Source: Nostoc sp. CHAB 5834
GTDB taxonomy: Bacteria > Cyanobacteriota > Cyanobacteriia > Cyanobacteriales > Nostocaceae
Direction: 5' to 3'
DNA: 64,000 bases
Assembly: GCA_020829485.1 (NCBI GenBank)
Contig: JAIVFU010000029.1
Location: forward strand, 12,411-76,410
Part shown: positions 1-9,141 of the stretch, in pieces
How the letters are laid out: each line of letters opens with the position of its first letter
Position numbering within the stretch: the first letter of the stretch is position 1
Position numbers and translations under genes: made by a program
Notes under the pieces: model-generated
The model's input: the letters and a program-made list of their open reading frames with translations, nothing else
Told to the model about the DNA's origin: nothing
The model's database searches: none

Positions 1-11
1 ATGACAAAGCG

Positions 12-49
12 CAAAGTCTGAGCGGAGGTTTCCTCCGATCAGAACTTTG
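12..49. repeat. Long imperfect hairpin in spacer
   Basis: The arms caaagtctgagcggagg and cctccgatcagaactttg pair almost fully around a three-base loop. No T-run follows, so it is more likely a dispersed intergenic palindrome than an intrinsic terminator. Confidence 0.5.
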
Positions 50-63
50 TAAGAGAGGACAAA

Positions 64-187
64 TAGACCTCTTGCAAAAGTCCCTAACACCCCACCCCCA
101 ACCCCTCCCCTTAGTAAGGGGAGGGGAGCGTTTGCGTGAGCAAATGCGGGGTGAGGTTCTTTATTTTTGATTTATGCAAGAGGTCTA
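64..187. repeat. MITE-like element, family A
   Basis: Matching inverted ends tagacctcttgca (from 64) and tgcaagaggtcta (to 187) enclose a core with a self-complementary cctccccttagtaagggg stretch. It carries no coding capacity. A second member with related ends lies at 49352-49499. Mobility by a transposase supplied in trans is inferred. Confidence 0.6.
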
Positions 188-198
188 ATGACTAAGGA

Positions 199-669
199 CT
201 ATGCTTTAGTGAGAATTCTTTGGACAATTTGCACGCCAGTGACAGCCTGCCAAGCAAAAAGTCCCAAAAGGGTAAAATTCACTAGAATGTGAGTTGCCCG
301 CGCCCAATTTGCCCCTTTTTGCATATAAGGTGACAAAGCAGCAGAAAATGCAATCAGACCCGTCATACCCAGTCCTGCCAGCAGGTGAGGCCCGACAAAT
401 AACTTGCCATTATTGATGTAAGTGACACCCATCCCTCCAATTGCACCTAACACCATTAAAGCTAGGAGTATAGACCCGATTTGGTAGTGTCTGACGTTAT
501 ATTTACCTTTAATCAGTTCTTTCTTTTCTTCCCCCTGAGCATTTCTGGTACGCTGTACTTGCAGTCCTAAGTAGGCAGCATAAATTGAGAATGCTAATAG
601 CGCCCACATCAGCACCGGATGAAAGAAGTTCAGCCAATATTTCACCGACGCAGAAAGTTCCAGACTCAT
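199..669 (-). CDS. DUF4079 family membrane protein
   Basis: Small integral membrane protein of about 156 residues, resembling the DUF4079 family that is common in cyanobacteria and plastid-bearing eukaryotes; its function is not known to me. Four hydrophobic segments can be seen, starting with YWLNFFHPVLMWALLAF near the N-terminus, then around residues 62-85, 91-112 and 124-148. A charged cytoplasmic-type loop (about residues 38-58) lies between helices 1 and 2. Histidines in or near helices 1, 2, 3 and 4 could suit cofactor binding, but that is speculation. The frame extends five codons further upstream to a TTG; the ATG at 669 (MSLEL) is the better start. The gene stands alone between an element-filled spacer and a divergent ankyrin gene. 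Confidence 0.7.
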   Translation of the reverse strand: MSLELSASVKYWLNFFHPVLMWALLAFSIYAAYLGLQVQRTRNAQGEEKKELIKGKYNVRHYQIGSILLALMVLGAIGGMGVTYINNGKLFVGPHLLAGLGMTGLIAFSAALSPYMQKGANWARATHILVNFTLLGLFAWQAVTGVQIVQRILTKA

Positions 670-936
670 CGTGTTCTCGCCCAATTATAAAATCTTCATA
701 AAAATTAGCATAATTCTATTTTCTGTGCTTAAAGTTGCACAAATTAAAAGAGGCTAAGAAAGAGAAGAATTTTCATCAAACCAATAGCCAGAATGTTTCC
801 CAAGGCTGCTTTTATTGAATTTTAATTTAGAATGAGTGAATTTTGAATTGCATAACCCTCTTGCCAAAGTGGATAAATAATCTCAGACTAAATTTTGAGG
901 GTAGACGAACAAAACCCCCTGTGTGGGATCTCATTC

Positions 937-2220
937 ATGACTGAAAACAACGATACTTTGCTGCTAAAAGCTGCTAAAAGCGGCGATATCAAGGGTTTGT
1001 GTGCCCTATTGACTGCTGGTGCGAAGGTGGACGCGTGCGATCGCTTTGGCACTACGGCGTTAATGTTTGCTGCTAATTTAGGTTATACCGAAATTGTGCG
1101 ATCGCTATTAGATGCTGGGGCAAATATCAACTTGCCCAGAAAACTCTATGGTTTGACGGCTTTGATGTTGGCGGCTAGTGCTAAACAGCTTGACATTTTG
1201 CAGCTTTTACTATCTAAAGGTGCTGATGTCAATGCCACTAATGAAGATGGCAGCACAGCTTTAATGGCAGCTGTAGTTAAAGATCATGTCGATGTAGTGC
1301 GAGTTTTATTGGCTGCTGGTGCAAAGGTGGATATCGCAGATAAAGATGATGATACTGCGTTGAAACTCGCCATTAAGCAGGGACAAATAGAAGTTTTACA
1401 AGCAATTCTCCAAACTGGTGTCGATGTCAATATCCGAGATGAGGAGGGTGAGACACTCTTAACATTAGCGGCAGATTTAGGATATCTGGAGGTTGTGGAA
1501 GCACTGCTAACAGCGGAGGCTAATGTGAATCTGAAAAACGCTGATGGTGCAACTGCCCTATCGGCAGCAGTAGCGGCTGGACACAGTGCGATCGCAGCAG
1601 CTTTACTAGATCGAGATGCCCAAATTAATATCCAAGACCAAGATGGTGAAACAGCCCTACACCTTGCCGTTGTGGAAGGCTACATTGATGTCGTGCAAGT
1701 GTTACTTACCAGGGGTGCAGATGTCCAAATTAGGAACCAGCTCGGTGATACGCCACTGCTTGTAGCAGCATTGCAGGGACACAGCCATATCGTCGAAGCA
1801 TTGCTGCATTTCGGGGCAGATATTACTGATAAAAACCTCGGTGAAGTACCTTTGACGCTGGCTGCATCACAGGGACATACCCAAACAGTGAAAGTGCTGC
1901 TAGACTATGGTGCTGATGCCAACACTCCGGGCGATGATGGCAAAAATGCTTTGATCAAGGCAACTGAACGCAAGCACATAGACATAATACATTTGCTGTT
2001 GGCAAAGGGGGCAGATGTAAATTTTCAAGACTCAGCGAAGGCAACAGCATTGATATGGGCTGCCTCAGCAGGTTACGGCGAAATTGTGCAGTTATTACTG
2101 CAAGCTGGGGCAGATGTGAATTTGAAAAACCGGGGTGGTTATACTGCTTTAATGATTGCAGAATTTAATGGTTATAAGAATGTGGTGCGGAGTCTGCAAA
2201 AAGCTGGGGCACAAGAATAG
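937..2220 (+). CDS. Ankyrin-repeat protein
   Basis: Protein of about 427 residues made almost entirely of tandem 33-residue ankyrin repeats (roughly twelve to thirteen). Each shows the G-x-TALMxAA...G-x..IV..LL-x-GA(D/N)VN signature, for example DGSTALMAAVVKDHVDVVRV. No signal peptide or membrane segment is present, so a cytoplasmic protein-protein interaction scaffold is expected; the partner cannot be told from sequence. The frame is open upstream to a TTG at 895, but the ATG at 937 (MTENNDTLLLKAAKSGD) begins right at the first capping repeat and is preferred. It is transcribed alone, divergently from the DUF4079 gene. The repeats differ enough at the DNA level that recent expansion is not evident. 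Confidence 0.85.
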   Translation: MTENNDTLLLKAAKSGDIKGLCALLTAGAKVDACDRFGTTALMFAANLGYTEIVRSLLDAGANINLPRKLYGLTALMLAASAKQLDILQLLLSKGADVNATNEDGSTALMAAVVKDHVDVVRVLLAAGAKVDIADKDDDTALKLAIKQGQIEVLQAILQTGVDVNIRDEEGETLLTLAADLGYLEVVEALLTAEANVNLKNADGATALSAAVAAGHSAIAAALLDRDAQINIQDQDGETALHLAVVEGYIDVVQVLLTRGADVQIRNQLGDTPLLVAALQGHSHIVEALLHFGADITDKNLGEVPLTLAASQGHTQTVKVLLDYGADANTPGDDGKNALIKATERKHIDIIHLLLAKGADVNFQDSAKATALIWAASAGYGEIVQLLLQAGADVNLKNRGGYTALMIAEFNGYKNVVRSLQKAGAQE

Positions 2221-2285
2221 TCATTTGAATTCTCTAACTATAGCGGTTCCCATTCAGATGCGTTAAAATATTACATCGCAAGCTG

Positions 2286-2533
2286 TAGGGGCACGGCACT
2301 GCCCATAATAGGTGTCAATTTAAGTTACAAATAGCTTATCTGTTGGCTTCCACGCCCGCCCTGAAATAAATTTCAGAGGCTCATAGCTAAAGTCTACTGA
2401 AGTAGACTAAATATTCCTAAAAATCTTTAGTCTACTTCAGTAGACTTTAGCTATTAGCAAGGAACTTCAGTTCCTTGCGGGACATGGCTTTTACGTTAAG
2501 TTGACATCAATGGGCACTGCCGTGCCCTTACGG
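2286..2533. repeat. MITE-like element, family B, copy 1
   Basis: The ends are inverted copies: ggggcacggcactgccca then gtgtcaatttaa on the left, and ttaagttgacatcaatgggc then actgccgtgcccc-like sequence on the right. The interior is a nest of hairpins: ctgaaat/atttcag, agtctactgaagtagact repeated in both orientations, and ggaacttcagttcc. The same organisation recurs at 11305-11507 and, without the ends, at 37948-38217. Confidence 0.65.
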
Positions 2534-3070
2534 GTATACCTCACTTTCAGAAATATGTTGACAAATCAATAAATGAAGGTTATTTACTTAACTACTAAGG
2601 AGATTTAGAAACCAAGTCCAAGCGTAAGAAACAAAGAAAGCAAAACTCCGTCGTAGCTGTTGTGAACTTGCTACGGCGGAGAAATTAAAAATTAAAACGC
2701 TAAGAGGGAGCAGGCCAAATGCTTGTGTCACAAGGGTAGAAAGAAAGCAAAAATGAAGAAGTAAATTTACCTTTTACTTTTTACCTTGTACATTTTATCT
2801 AGTCTTCCCCTCGGCGTTTCCTACTGTGCTAGATGTGCAAAATATATAGTTTTTACTTTAAGAGAAAAGTATTGTAACGATCATTTTTTATGTATCCTTC
2901 TAAAGGCTGAATACAAACGAATCGTGAAAAAAGGCTGATGTGCGACCATTTAGGCGATCGCTACGGCAAGTTAAAGAAAAAATAAAAAATTAAATTTACT
3001 ATAATAACTCTGGTGAATCCCCAGCCACATCGGTTTAATCATGACTTGAGCCAGCAAAAATGGCTAATGA
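2534..3070. other. Non-coding spacer with one strong hairpin
   Basis: No credible ORF. A hairpin with arms ctccgtcgtagc and gctacggcggag occupies 2646-2681. The rest is AT-rich; nothing else recognised. Confidence 0.5.
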
Positions 3071-4462
3071 TTATAAAATTTGCAGAACAACTAGTGTCAT
3101 ATCATCAGTGTTTTGCTTATCAGCACCAATGAATTGCTCAACTTGGTCAAATAGGTAATCCACAATCTCCTCTGGGCCATTGCAGTACTTGCAAGCCGTA
3201 TTGAAGTCAGCGACAAAGTTATCTTCATCGAAGCGATCGCCACCAGCAGCAGCCGCATCGGTCAAGCCATCTGTATAGTAAATAATAGTATCCCCAGGCT
3301 CTAACTGTGCCTGGGCATCTTCATATTGGCTGTTAGCATCCAAACCAATTAGCATTCCTAGAGTATCTAAACGGCTGACAGTTTTCGTGGCTGCGTGCCA
3401 CCACAAGGGAGGATTGTGTGCCGCATTGCTATAAGACAAAATTCGGCTGTGGGGATTATATTCTGAATAAAATAGCGTTACAAAGCGGTGGGAATTTTCC
3501 AAATCCGCATACATAACTCTATTTAAGTTTTGTAGAATTCCGGCTGGAGAATTACCATGTAGAACTTCTCCCCGTAACATTCCCCGCATCATCGTCATAA
3601 TCAGCCCAGCCGGAACACCTTTGCCCATAACATCTCCAATAACCAAACCCCAGCGACTAGTTTCCGTGCTGCCTTTGGTTTTGGGCTGAATTTTATTGTG
3701 ATTGGTAGCAATAAAGTCGTAATAGTCTCCGCCGACGCGATTGGCAGGTTTACAACGTGCTGCCAGTACTGCACCGGGGATTGTAGGACATTGACGTGGC
3801 AAAAGTCGCCGTTGAATTTCTGCGCCAATTTCTAGTTCTTGATCTAGGCGTTCTTTTTTTCTTAGTTCTACAGCTAGTTCATCGTTTTCGATCGCAACAG
3901 CTGTTTGGTCTGCTACTAACCTAACTAACTTTTGCCTGGTTTCTGTCCAACTATATTCTGGATCGCGGCTCAAGACATAGAGCCATCCCCGTTCTGTATG
4001 CTTCACTAGAATAGCCGTACCAAAGATTTGCACATCTGGCCCCAGATAGCGATGCATCTGGTCATCTAAAATCCCCGTGGCATTGGCTAGAGGGGCAGCA
4101 TTGGGCAGAAGCGTGATTTGACTGCTGGCTATTTCTAGGGCTTTGCGGATATTTTTTCGCTGGCCACTATCTTGCCAATGTAACTGCTCTAATCTGACTT
4201 GACCATTAGGTTTGTAGAGAAACAGGGCGCTTCCGTCTGCATCCGTCACTCTTGTTGCCATCAGGGGGATCAGTTCCAAAAACTGATTTAAATTATTGAA
4301 ACTTCTTAGGGCAAATCCTAAAGAACTGAGCAAATCTTGAATTTTGTTCTGTTCCCGGTGCAACCTTGCCACGAGTTCTTTTAGTGCTACGACTGGTGTG
4401 ACATCTGTCGCGGCACTACTATTGTTGTCAATGGGTTGAGAGGGCAGTTGAGACACAGGCAC
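3071..4462 (-). CDS. GAF-domain PP2C/SpoIIE-type serine phosphatase
   Basis: A 463-residue regulatory phosphatase of the RsbU/SpoIIE type. A short variable N-terminus is followed by a GAF-like sensory domain (about residues 55-195, ending in LVADQTAVAIEN), a linker coiled coil (about 195-215) and a C-terminal PP2C-SIGMA catalytic domain (about 220-463). Metal-binding motifs are visible: RVGGDYYDF, GDVMGKGVPAGLIM and the closing DDMTLVVL. The family dephosphorylates STAS-domain anti-anti-sigma factors in partner-switching pathways. No anti-sigma or STAS gene is adjacent, so its target is unknown. Partner switching controls hormogonium development in Nostoc, but placing this gene in that pathway would be guesswork. 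It appears to be monocistronic. Confidence 0.85.
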   Translation of the reverse strand: MPVSQLPSQPIDNNSSAATDVTPVVALKELVARLHREQNKIQDLLSSLGFALRSFNNLNQFLELIPLMATRVTDADGSALFLYKPNGQVRLEQLHWQDSGQRKNIRKALEIASSQITLLPNAAPLANATGILDDQMHRYLGPDVQIFGTAILVKHTERGWLYVLSRDPEYSWTETRQKLVRLVADQTAVAIENDELAVELRKKERLDQELEIGAEIQRRLLPRQCPTIPGAVLAARCKPANRVGGDYYDFIATNHNKIQPKTKGSTETSRWGLVIGDVMGKGVPAGLIMTMMRGMLRGEVLHGNSPAGILQNLNRVMYADLENSHRFVTLFYSEYNPHSRILSYSNAAHNPPLWWHAATKTVSRLDTLGMLIGLDANSQYEDAQAQLEPGDTIIYYTDGLTDAAAAGGDRFDEDNFVADFNTACKYCNGPEEIVDYLFDQVEQFIGADKQNTDDMTLVVLQIL

Positions 4463-5223
4463 AGGTACTATTGCACTTTATATTGGCAGATTTTAGATTA
4501 CTTATAAATCTCTTGGCTTTGGCATTGCTAAACCATATTTAGATAAGACTTGTCACTTTAGCAAGAGTATAAAGACGTAACAAGCAACTTTTATCAGTAT
4601 TTTATTTGCTTATTGTATTTTTGATGGAAAATTTGTAATTTAAAATCATGTATTTTTAGCCAAAAACCAATCCGTAAAAATTACTAGTTTTAGTGATAGT
4701 TAAGAAAGCTTTTCATTTTTTCATAACTTAATTACCAAAGCATATCTCTAAAGTCATAAAAATACTTTCTCTTAAGTAAGTTACGTGCAGTGTGCAGTTC
4801 TGCCAACTCGCTAACGCAGTTCCTTCGATCTAAGAATACAAGTTGCCATAGCCTACACCAATCACTTGCAAAGGCAAACCCCCCACAGTGCTGGACTTTA
4901 TGCTGGCTCCCAACGCACTGCTCACCGCTTTGACTGCTGTCCATCTTGCAATAGTTGTATTTGTGGGGGTGAGCGTCTCGCTTGCCCTTTAAATTGCTGC
5001 AAGATGGAAGCTTCACGGGTTTTGTGTGTTGCGTTTAAATGCCCATTCAGAGCGTGAAAAAAGGCACTAGCTTGAAATTTTAGCAAAAATTATCCATTTA
5101 TTGCGACAAACTTATGATTTACAAGAATTGATCTGTTTCTAATGAGTTCAAGTGATAATACCAGATCAGTAATCCCTAAATTTATCAGTTGTCAAAAAAA
5201 ATATTTAACCTCAAATTTTTCAA
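4463..5223. other. Spacer with a structured, GC-richer island (possible gene relic or ncRNA)
   Basis: Most of this 760-bp spacer is AT-rich, but 4785-5060 is clearly GC-richer. A 10-bp stem, ccatcttgca (4941-4950) with tgcaagatgg (4998-5007), sits in it. Read on the minus strand, one frame gives protein-like text (RWTAVKAVSSALGASIKSS then GGLPLQVIGVGYGNLYS, stop, IEGTALASWQNC), without a start codon and interrupted by a stop. That suggests either a degraded gene or a structured RNA. Identity unknown. Confidence 0.35.
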
Positions 5224-6885
5224 TTAGCTACTCAAGAGAGCTTCGACAAACTCATAGCTAGAAAAGGGGCGCAGGTCTTCAATTCCTTCGCCAGCACCAA
5301 TAAAGCGAATGGGTAAACCTAGCTGTTGCACAACGGCAAGGGCAACACCGCCTTTGGCTGTACCATCGAGCTTGGTTAAGACAACGCCACTCAGTTGGGC
5401 AGCTTGGGAGAAAACTTCGGCTTGGCGCAGTCCATTTTGCCCTAAAGTGGCATCTAGAACTAAAAGAGATTCTACTTTGGCATTTGGGGCTTTTTTGTCG
5501 ATAATTCGCCGGATTTTGCTAAGTTCGTCCATTAAATTCTTCTTATTTTGCAGTCGCCCAGCTGTATCTACCAGAAGTAATTCGGTTTGACGCGCTTGGG
5601 CGGCTGCGATCGCATCAAACACAACTGCTGCCGGATCTGTATTTTTTCCCGGATTGGAAATTACTTCTACACCGCTTCTATTACCCCAAACTTTCACCTG
5701 TTCCACGGCGGCGGCGCGGAAGGTGTCTGCTGCCCCAATCAAGCATTTATAACCAGATTTTTGTCCCAGATGGGCAATTTTGCCGATGGTGGTGGTTTTA
5801 CCGGCACCATTCACCCCAGTGATTAACCAAATATTCAAGGTTTCTTTTTCTGGGGTAAAGATAGTTTTGTGGGATGCAATGCTTGGTGCATCCAGCATAT
5901 CTCTGAGAATTTTTTTCAGGTAAGCGATCGCTTCTTCAGGTGCAGTAACTTCTTCTCGAAGTTTTGTCTGTAGGGCATTGATAATAAAGTCTGTCGCCTC
6001 TACACCCACATCAGCTTGCAGGAGCAATGCCTCAATTTCTGTCACAGCAGCTTGATTTAGCGGCCCTTGACCAACGATCGCCTTCAGTTGGTTAAGAATG
6101 CTACGACGAGTTTTATCTAAACCTTGCCGGAGCTTTTTCAGCCAGGTAATTTCTTCAATAGAAACGTCTTCTGGACTTCTACCTTGAGCTGCTAAAACTT
6201 TCGCCGACCAGACAAACCCATCATCAAATACTAGTCCAGGAATTTCTTCTCCTGTCTCTGAAGTTGCAGCTACTGGCTGTACTACTTCTGGTTCTGGAAC
6301 TTCAATGGCGGTAGCCATTAGTTGTTCCAGCTTGGCTTGCCGTTCTGCCGCCGCCCGTTCTAAGAAGGATAGTGCTGTAGGCTGTGTTGCCTCTGGCGTA
6401 CCTGTTGGTTTGGTAGGCGTTGATTCAGCTTCATCTATTGTGAGTTCTGGGCTTGTGACATCTTGATCAGCAATTGCTGCTACTGAAGAATCTTCTGTAC
6501 TTTCTTTTTCAGTAGCAGCTTGGATAACTTCTGGCTGTGCTGTTTCTACGTTTGTACTAACAGGTTCCTCAATTGCTTCTGGTTCGGTAATTTCCGCAAT
6601 TGCCGTTTCTACGGGTTCAGGTTGTGCTGATGCTACTGAGGCATCTGCTGAATTAGCCGGGGTTTCTACTACCTCGGCTTGTTGTTTTTGCTGAATATTT
6701 TTGTAAGCAGCTTTAGCAAACGCTAACAAGTCTGTCGTTGTGTCTGGTGCAGTTTCAGCAGTTGGTGTTGACGTTTCGGCTGGCTCTGGCTGAGGTTCTT
6801 GTGCAGGAAGAGTTTCTTCCTGTTTATTATCAGAGGGAGTGTCAGAGGAATCGTTATATTTACGACGGAACCAATTAAAAACCAT
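5224..6885 (-). CDS. ftsY: Signal recognition particle receptor FtsY
   Basis: SRP-receptor GTPase that docks ribosome-nascent-chain/SRP complexes at the membrane for co-translational insertion. The 553 residues comprise a long, acidic, Glu/Pro/Thr-rich N-terminal A region (about 1-225, low complexity and poorly conserved in the family), an N domain helical bundle (about 245-330) and the G domain. GTPase motifs are intact: GVNGAGKT (357-364), DTFRAAAVEQ, DTAGR and TKLDGTAKGG. The length is typical for cyanobacterial FtsY, which carries an extended acidic region. The start ATG at 6885 gives MVFNWFRRK, the usual basic/aromatic membrane-contact leader. nusB lies 150 bp upstream on the same strand, so co-transcription is possible. 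Confidence 0.97.
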   Translation of the reverse strand: MVFNWFRRKYNDSSDTPSDNKQEETLPAQEPQPEPAETSTPTAETAPDTTTDLLAFAKAAYKNIQQKQQAEVVETPANSADASVASAQPEPVETAIAEITEPEAIEEPVSTNVETAQPEVIQAATEKESTEDSSVAAIADQDVTSPELTIDEAESTPTKPTGTPEATQPTALSFLERAAAERQAKLEQLMATAIEVPEPEVVQPVAATSETGEEIPGLVFDDGFVWSAKVLAAQGRSPEDVSIEEITWLKKLRQGLDKTRRSILNQLKAIVGQGPLNQAAVTEIEALLLQADVGVEATDFIINALQTKLREEVTAPEEAIAYLKKILRDMLDAPSIASHKTIFTPEKETLNIWLITGVNGAGKTTTIGKIAHLGQKSGYKCLIGAADTFRAAAVEQVKVWGNRSGVEVISNPGKNTDPAAVVFDAIAAAQARQTELLLVDTAGRLQNKKNLMDELSKIRRIIDKKAPNAKVESLLVLDATLGQNGLRQAEVFSQAAQLSGVVLTKLDGTAKGGVALAVVQQLGLPIRFIGAGEGIEDLRPFSSYEFVEALLSS

Positions 6886-7039
6886 TGCAGCAGTATTGGT
6901 TATATGAGTTATGAGTTATAAGTTATGAGTTTAATTTAACTTGGGGTATTGGGCATTGGGCATTGGTCAATAATCAATAGTTCTTTTTCCCCTGCTCCCT
7001 CATCTCCCTCATCCCTCTCACTTTGGCAAGTCAAAAAGG

Positions 7040-7681
7040 CTATGCTGTCTTTTTCTGCTCAGTGACTCGGCGCAAAACACCGTTAATAAACCGATGACCA
7101 TCGTCTCCACTGTAGCGTTTGGCTAGCTCTACAGCTTCGTTGATGGCGATACTGTCTGGAACTCCTAAGAACTTCATTTCAGCCACAGCGATTTGCAAGA
7201 TATCGCGGTCAATTTGGGCGAGGCGAGTTACTTGCCAATCTACTAAGGCACTAGAAAGGAGTTCATCTATAATTTGTCGATTTTCGTTGACGGTAATCAC
7301 AAGCTCTTTAGCGTAATTACGGACTCCCTTATCCTGATTAGCTAACTGAATCAATACTGGGAAATCAACTGCCGTACCCAATTGATTGATTGCTGTCTGG
7401 GTGCAGGCGATCGCTTCTTGCAGCATTGTTCTGGCACTATTGAGGTCGGAGGCCCGAGTTTGGCTACTTAAAAGGCGATCGTTACTGCGTTGCAGTTCAC
7501 CTGCGGCATTATCGAGGGTATCTTGCACTTCTGAGGTCAAAGTGCGTACTGCTCCTAGCACCAACTTGGATACTAGTTGATCGTCTTCCAATTTATCTAA
7601 TTTCTTTGGGTTGACTGGCAATTGGCTAAGGCTTAAAAGCGCCAACTCACGAGCAATTTGCTGGGGTTTACGAGGTTGCAT
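7040..7681 (-). CDS. nusB: Transcription antitermination factor NusB
   Basis: RNA-binding antitermination factor that, with NusE/S10, acts on rRNA operon boxA sequences. The 213 residues are longer than the E. coli protein, mainly through an insertion (about residues 50-100), as is usual in cyanobacteria. Recognisable features are the N-terminal [10 protein letters not shown] helix and the C-terminal half with [27 protein letters not shown], close to the family consensus [10 protein letters not shown]......FVNGVL. It lies between the DUF502 gene upstream and ftsY downstream, all on the minus strand, a conserved-looking arrangement. Start ATG at 7681 ([16 protein letters not shown]). Confidence 0.95.
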   Translation of the reverse strand: MQPRKPQQIARELALLSLSQLPVNPKKLDKLEDDQLVSKLVLGAVRTLTSEVQDTLDNAAGELQRSNDRLLSSQTRASDLNSARTMLQEAIACTQTAINQLGTAVDFPVLIQLANQDKGVRNYAKELVITVNENRQIIDELLSSALVDWQVTRLAQIDRDILQIAVAEMKFLGVPDSIAINEAVELAKRYSGDDGHRFINGVLRRVTEQKKTA

Positions 7682-7883
7682 AAAACTGAGGGGTGATTAG
7701 GTGAGAACTGATTAACTAGACGGGGCAAACTCACAATTATATCAAATTTGGTACAGTCAAACAACAAAATTACGCTAATAAGGTACTGGATACTGGGTAC
7801 TAGGAAAGAAATTATTTTAAGATTTCCTTAAGGTATGAATCCACATATTCATCTTCCCCAGTCCCCAATCTCCAGTCCCGAAT

Positions 7884-8648
7884 TTAACTTTCTTCAACGG
7901 GAATAACCTGCTGCTTGATTTCGTTGTGTTTCACTTCCAGTGTGGACTCTTTGGGGAAAACCAAGGGCGTATTGGGGGCGACAATGCCACCTGATACAAC
8001 TATTTTAAAAGCGTCTTCAATGGACATGGAGAGGTTTACCACCTCATCTTCAGGAACTACTGCGTACCATCCGGTAGTCGGATTGGGCGTAGTGGGTATA
8101 AAAACACTTAGGACGGGACGAGGCATCTGGGCTTGGATATCACTGCTGATTGCACCAGTAACAAAAGCGATCGCCCAAATTCCTCGGCGGGGATACTCTA
8201 CCAAAATTACCCGGCGAAACTTGCCATTAGAATCTTTTAATATTGTTTCTAAAAGCTGCTTGAGGGTTTTGTATACCTGTCCTGCTAAAGGAATTGCCTG
8301 TAATAATCGTTCGCCAAAATCTAACAACCACCGCCCAGCAATATTGCGAGCCATCAAGCCCATCAATAAAATACTTAGTAGCGGTACAGCTAAACCTACT
8401 AATAAATTCAGTAAATTTACCAGTATTGGGTTTAACCCATCAAAGGGATTCAGTTGTTTGGGAATTTGGGTGAGGAAGTTGATTACCCAAGTGGCAATGG
8501 TAATCGTTAGCCAGATAGTAGTTGCTAGGGGAATTACTACCAACAAACCAGCGATCAGGTCGTTTTTTAAGTCCTGTTTTAGGCGATCGATTACCAAGCC
8601 CCGATTCTCCTGTTTTAAGCTAGAGGAACTTTTGTTATTGGTATTCAT
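7884..8648 (-). CDS. DUF502 family membrane protein
   Basis: A 254-residue integral membrane protein of the DUF502 family, widespread in cyanobacteria and plants (related to COV-type proteins); biochemical role unknown to me. After a basic cytoplasmic N-terminus there are two long hydrophobic segments (about residues 33-60 and 75-105). A conserved soluble region follows with the typical VILVEYPRRGIWAIAFVTG and VFIPTTPNPTTGWYAVVPE motifs. It ends in a charged tail. It sits 200 bp upstream of nusB on the same strand and may share its transcript. Confidence 0.85.
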   Translation of the reverse strand: MNTNNKSSSSLKQENRGLVIDRLKQDLKNDLIAGLLVVIPLATTIWLTITIATWVINFLTQIPKQLNPFDGLNPILVNLLNLLVGLAVPLLSILLMGLMARNIAGRWLLDFGERLLQAIPLAGQVYKTLKQLLETILKDSNGKFRRVILVEYPRRGIWAIAFVTGAISSDIQAQMPRPVLSVFIPTTPNPTTGWYAVVPEDEVVNLSMSIEDAFKIVVSGGIVAPNTPLVFPKESTLEVKHNEIKQQVIPVEES

Positions 8649-9141
8649 ACCAGCAGATTCGTCAAATTCCGAAGACTTTAACTTTAGGCAGTTTTTACCG
8701 CAAGTAACTGTCTAAAACGTTAGCAAATTGGCTGCTGACACAAAAACACGTACTTGTTGCTGGAAATTAGCTATTTTCCTACAAGCATACACATAGACAT
8801 TAACCAATCTGATACCGACTGATTATTTTCAAAGGATGTTACTTTTCTTTGTAAGACTTGTAAACGATTGTTGCAAGTCCTTATGTATTACTAATCTACC
8901 GCGCTCAATCAAAACCTGCTCATGATTGTGAAAGTACGAGCTGGTAAACAGAGGAATTGTTTTATCTGGTCAGTTGAGCAGGAGAGGCTTTTATGAAAAT
9001 GTTCTGGTAAAAATATTAATTTATGATTATAAAAGTTTTTGTTTAAATGTAAGACCGCCTATTATAGCACAGATGTGCTACTATACTTCTGAATTTTGCG
9101 ATCGCCCACGACGGACAAGTAGGCGATCGCTACTTCAAATT
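8649..9141. other. Spacer between the DUF502 gene and hpsK
   Basis: No supported gene. Two closely spaced HIP1-containing segments (gcgatcgc near 9099 and 9123) flank a short palindromic stretch. Otherwise nothing recognised. Confidence 0.4.

Noticed and set aside
4732..5016. Minus-strand 94-codon frame in the spacer upstream of the phosphatase gene
   Set aside because: Cys/His-rich random-looking composition and no ribosome-binding site; a different frame in the same place reads more like protein. Treated as spacer.
7915..8715. Plus-strand 266-codon frame opposite the DUF502 gene
   Set aside because: Shadow of a well-conserved membrane protein; its translation has no family features.
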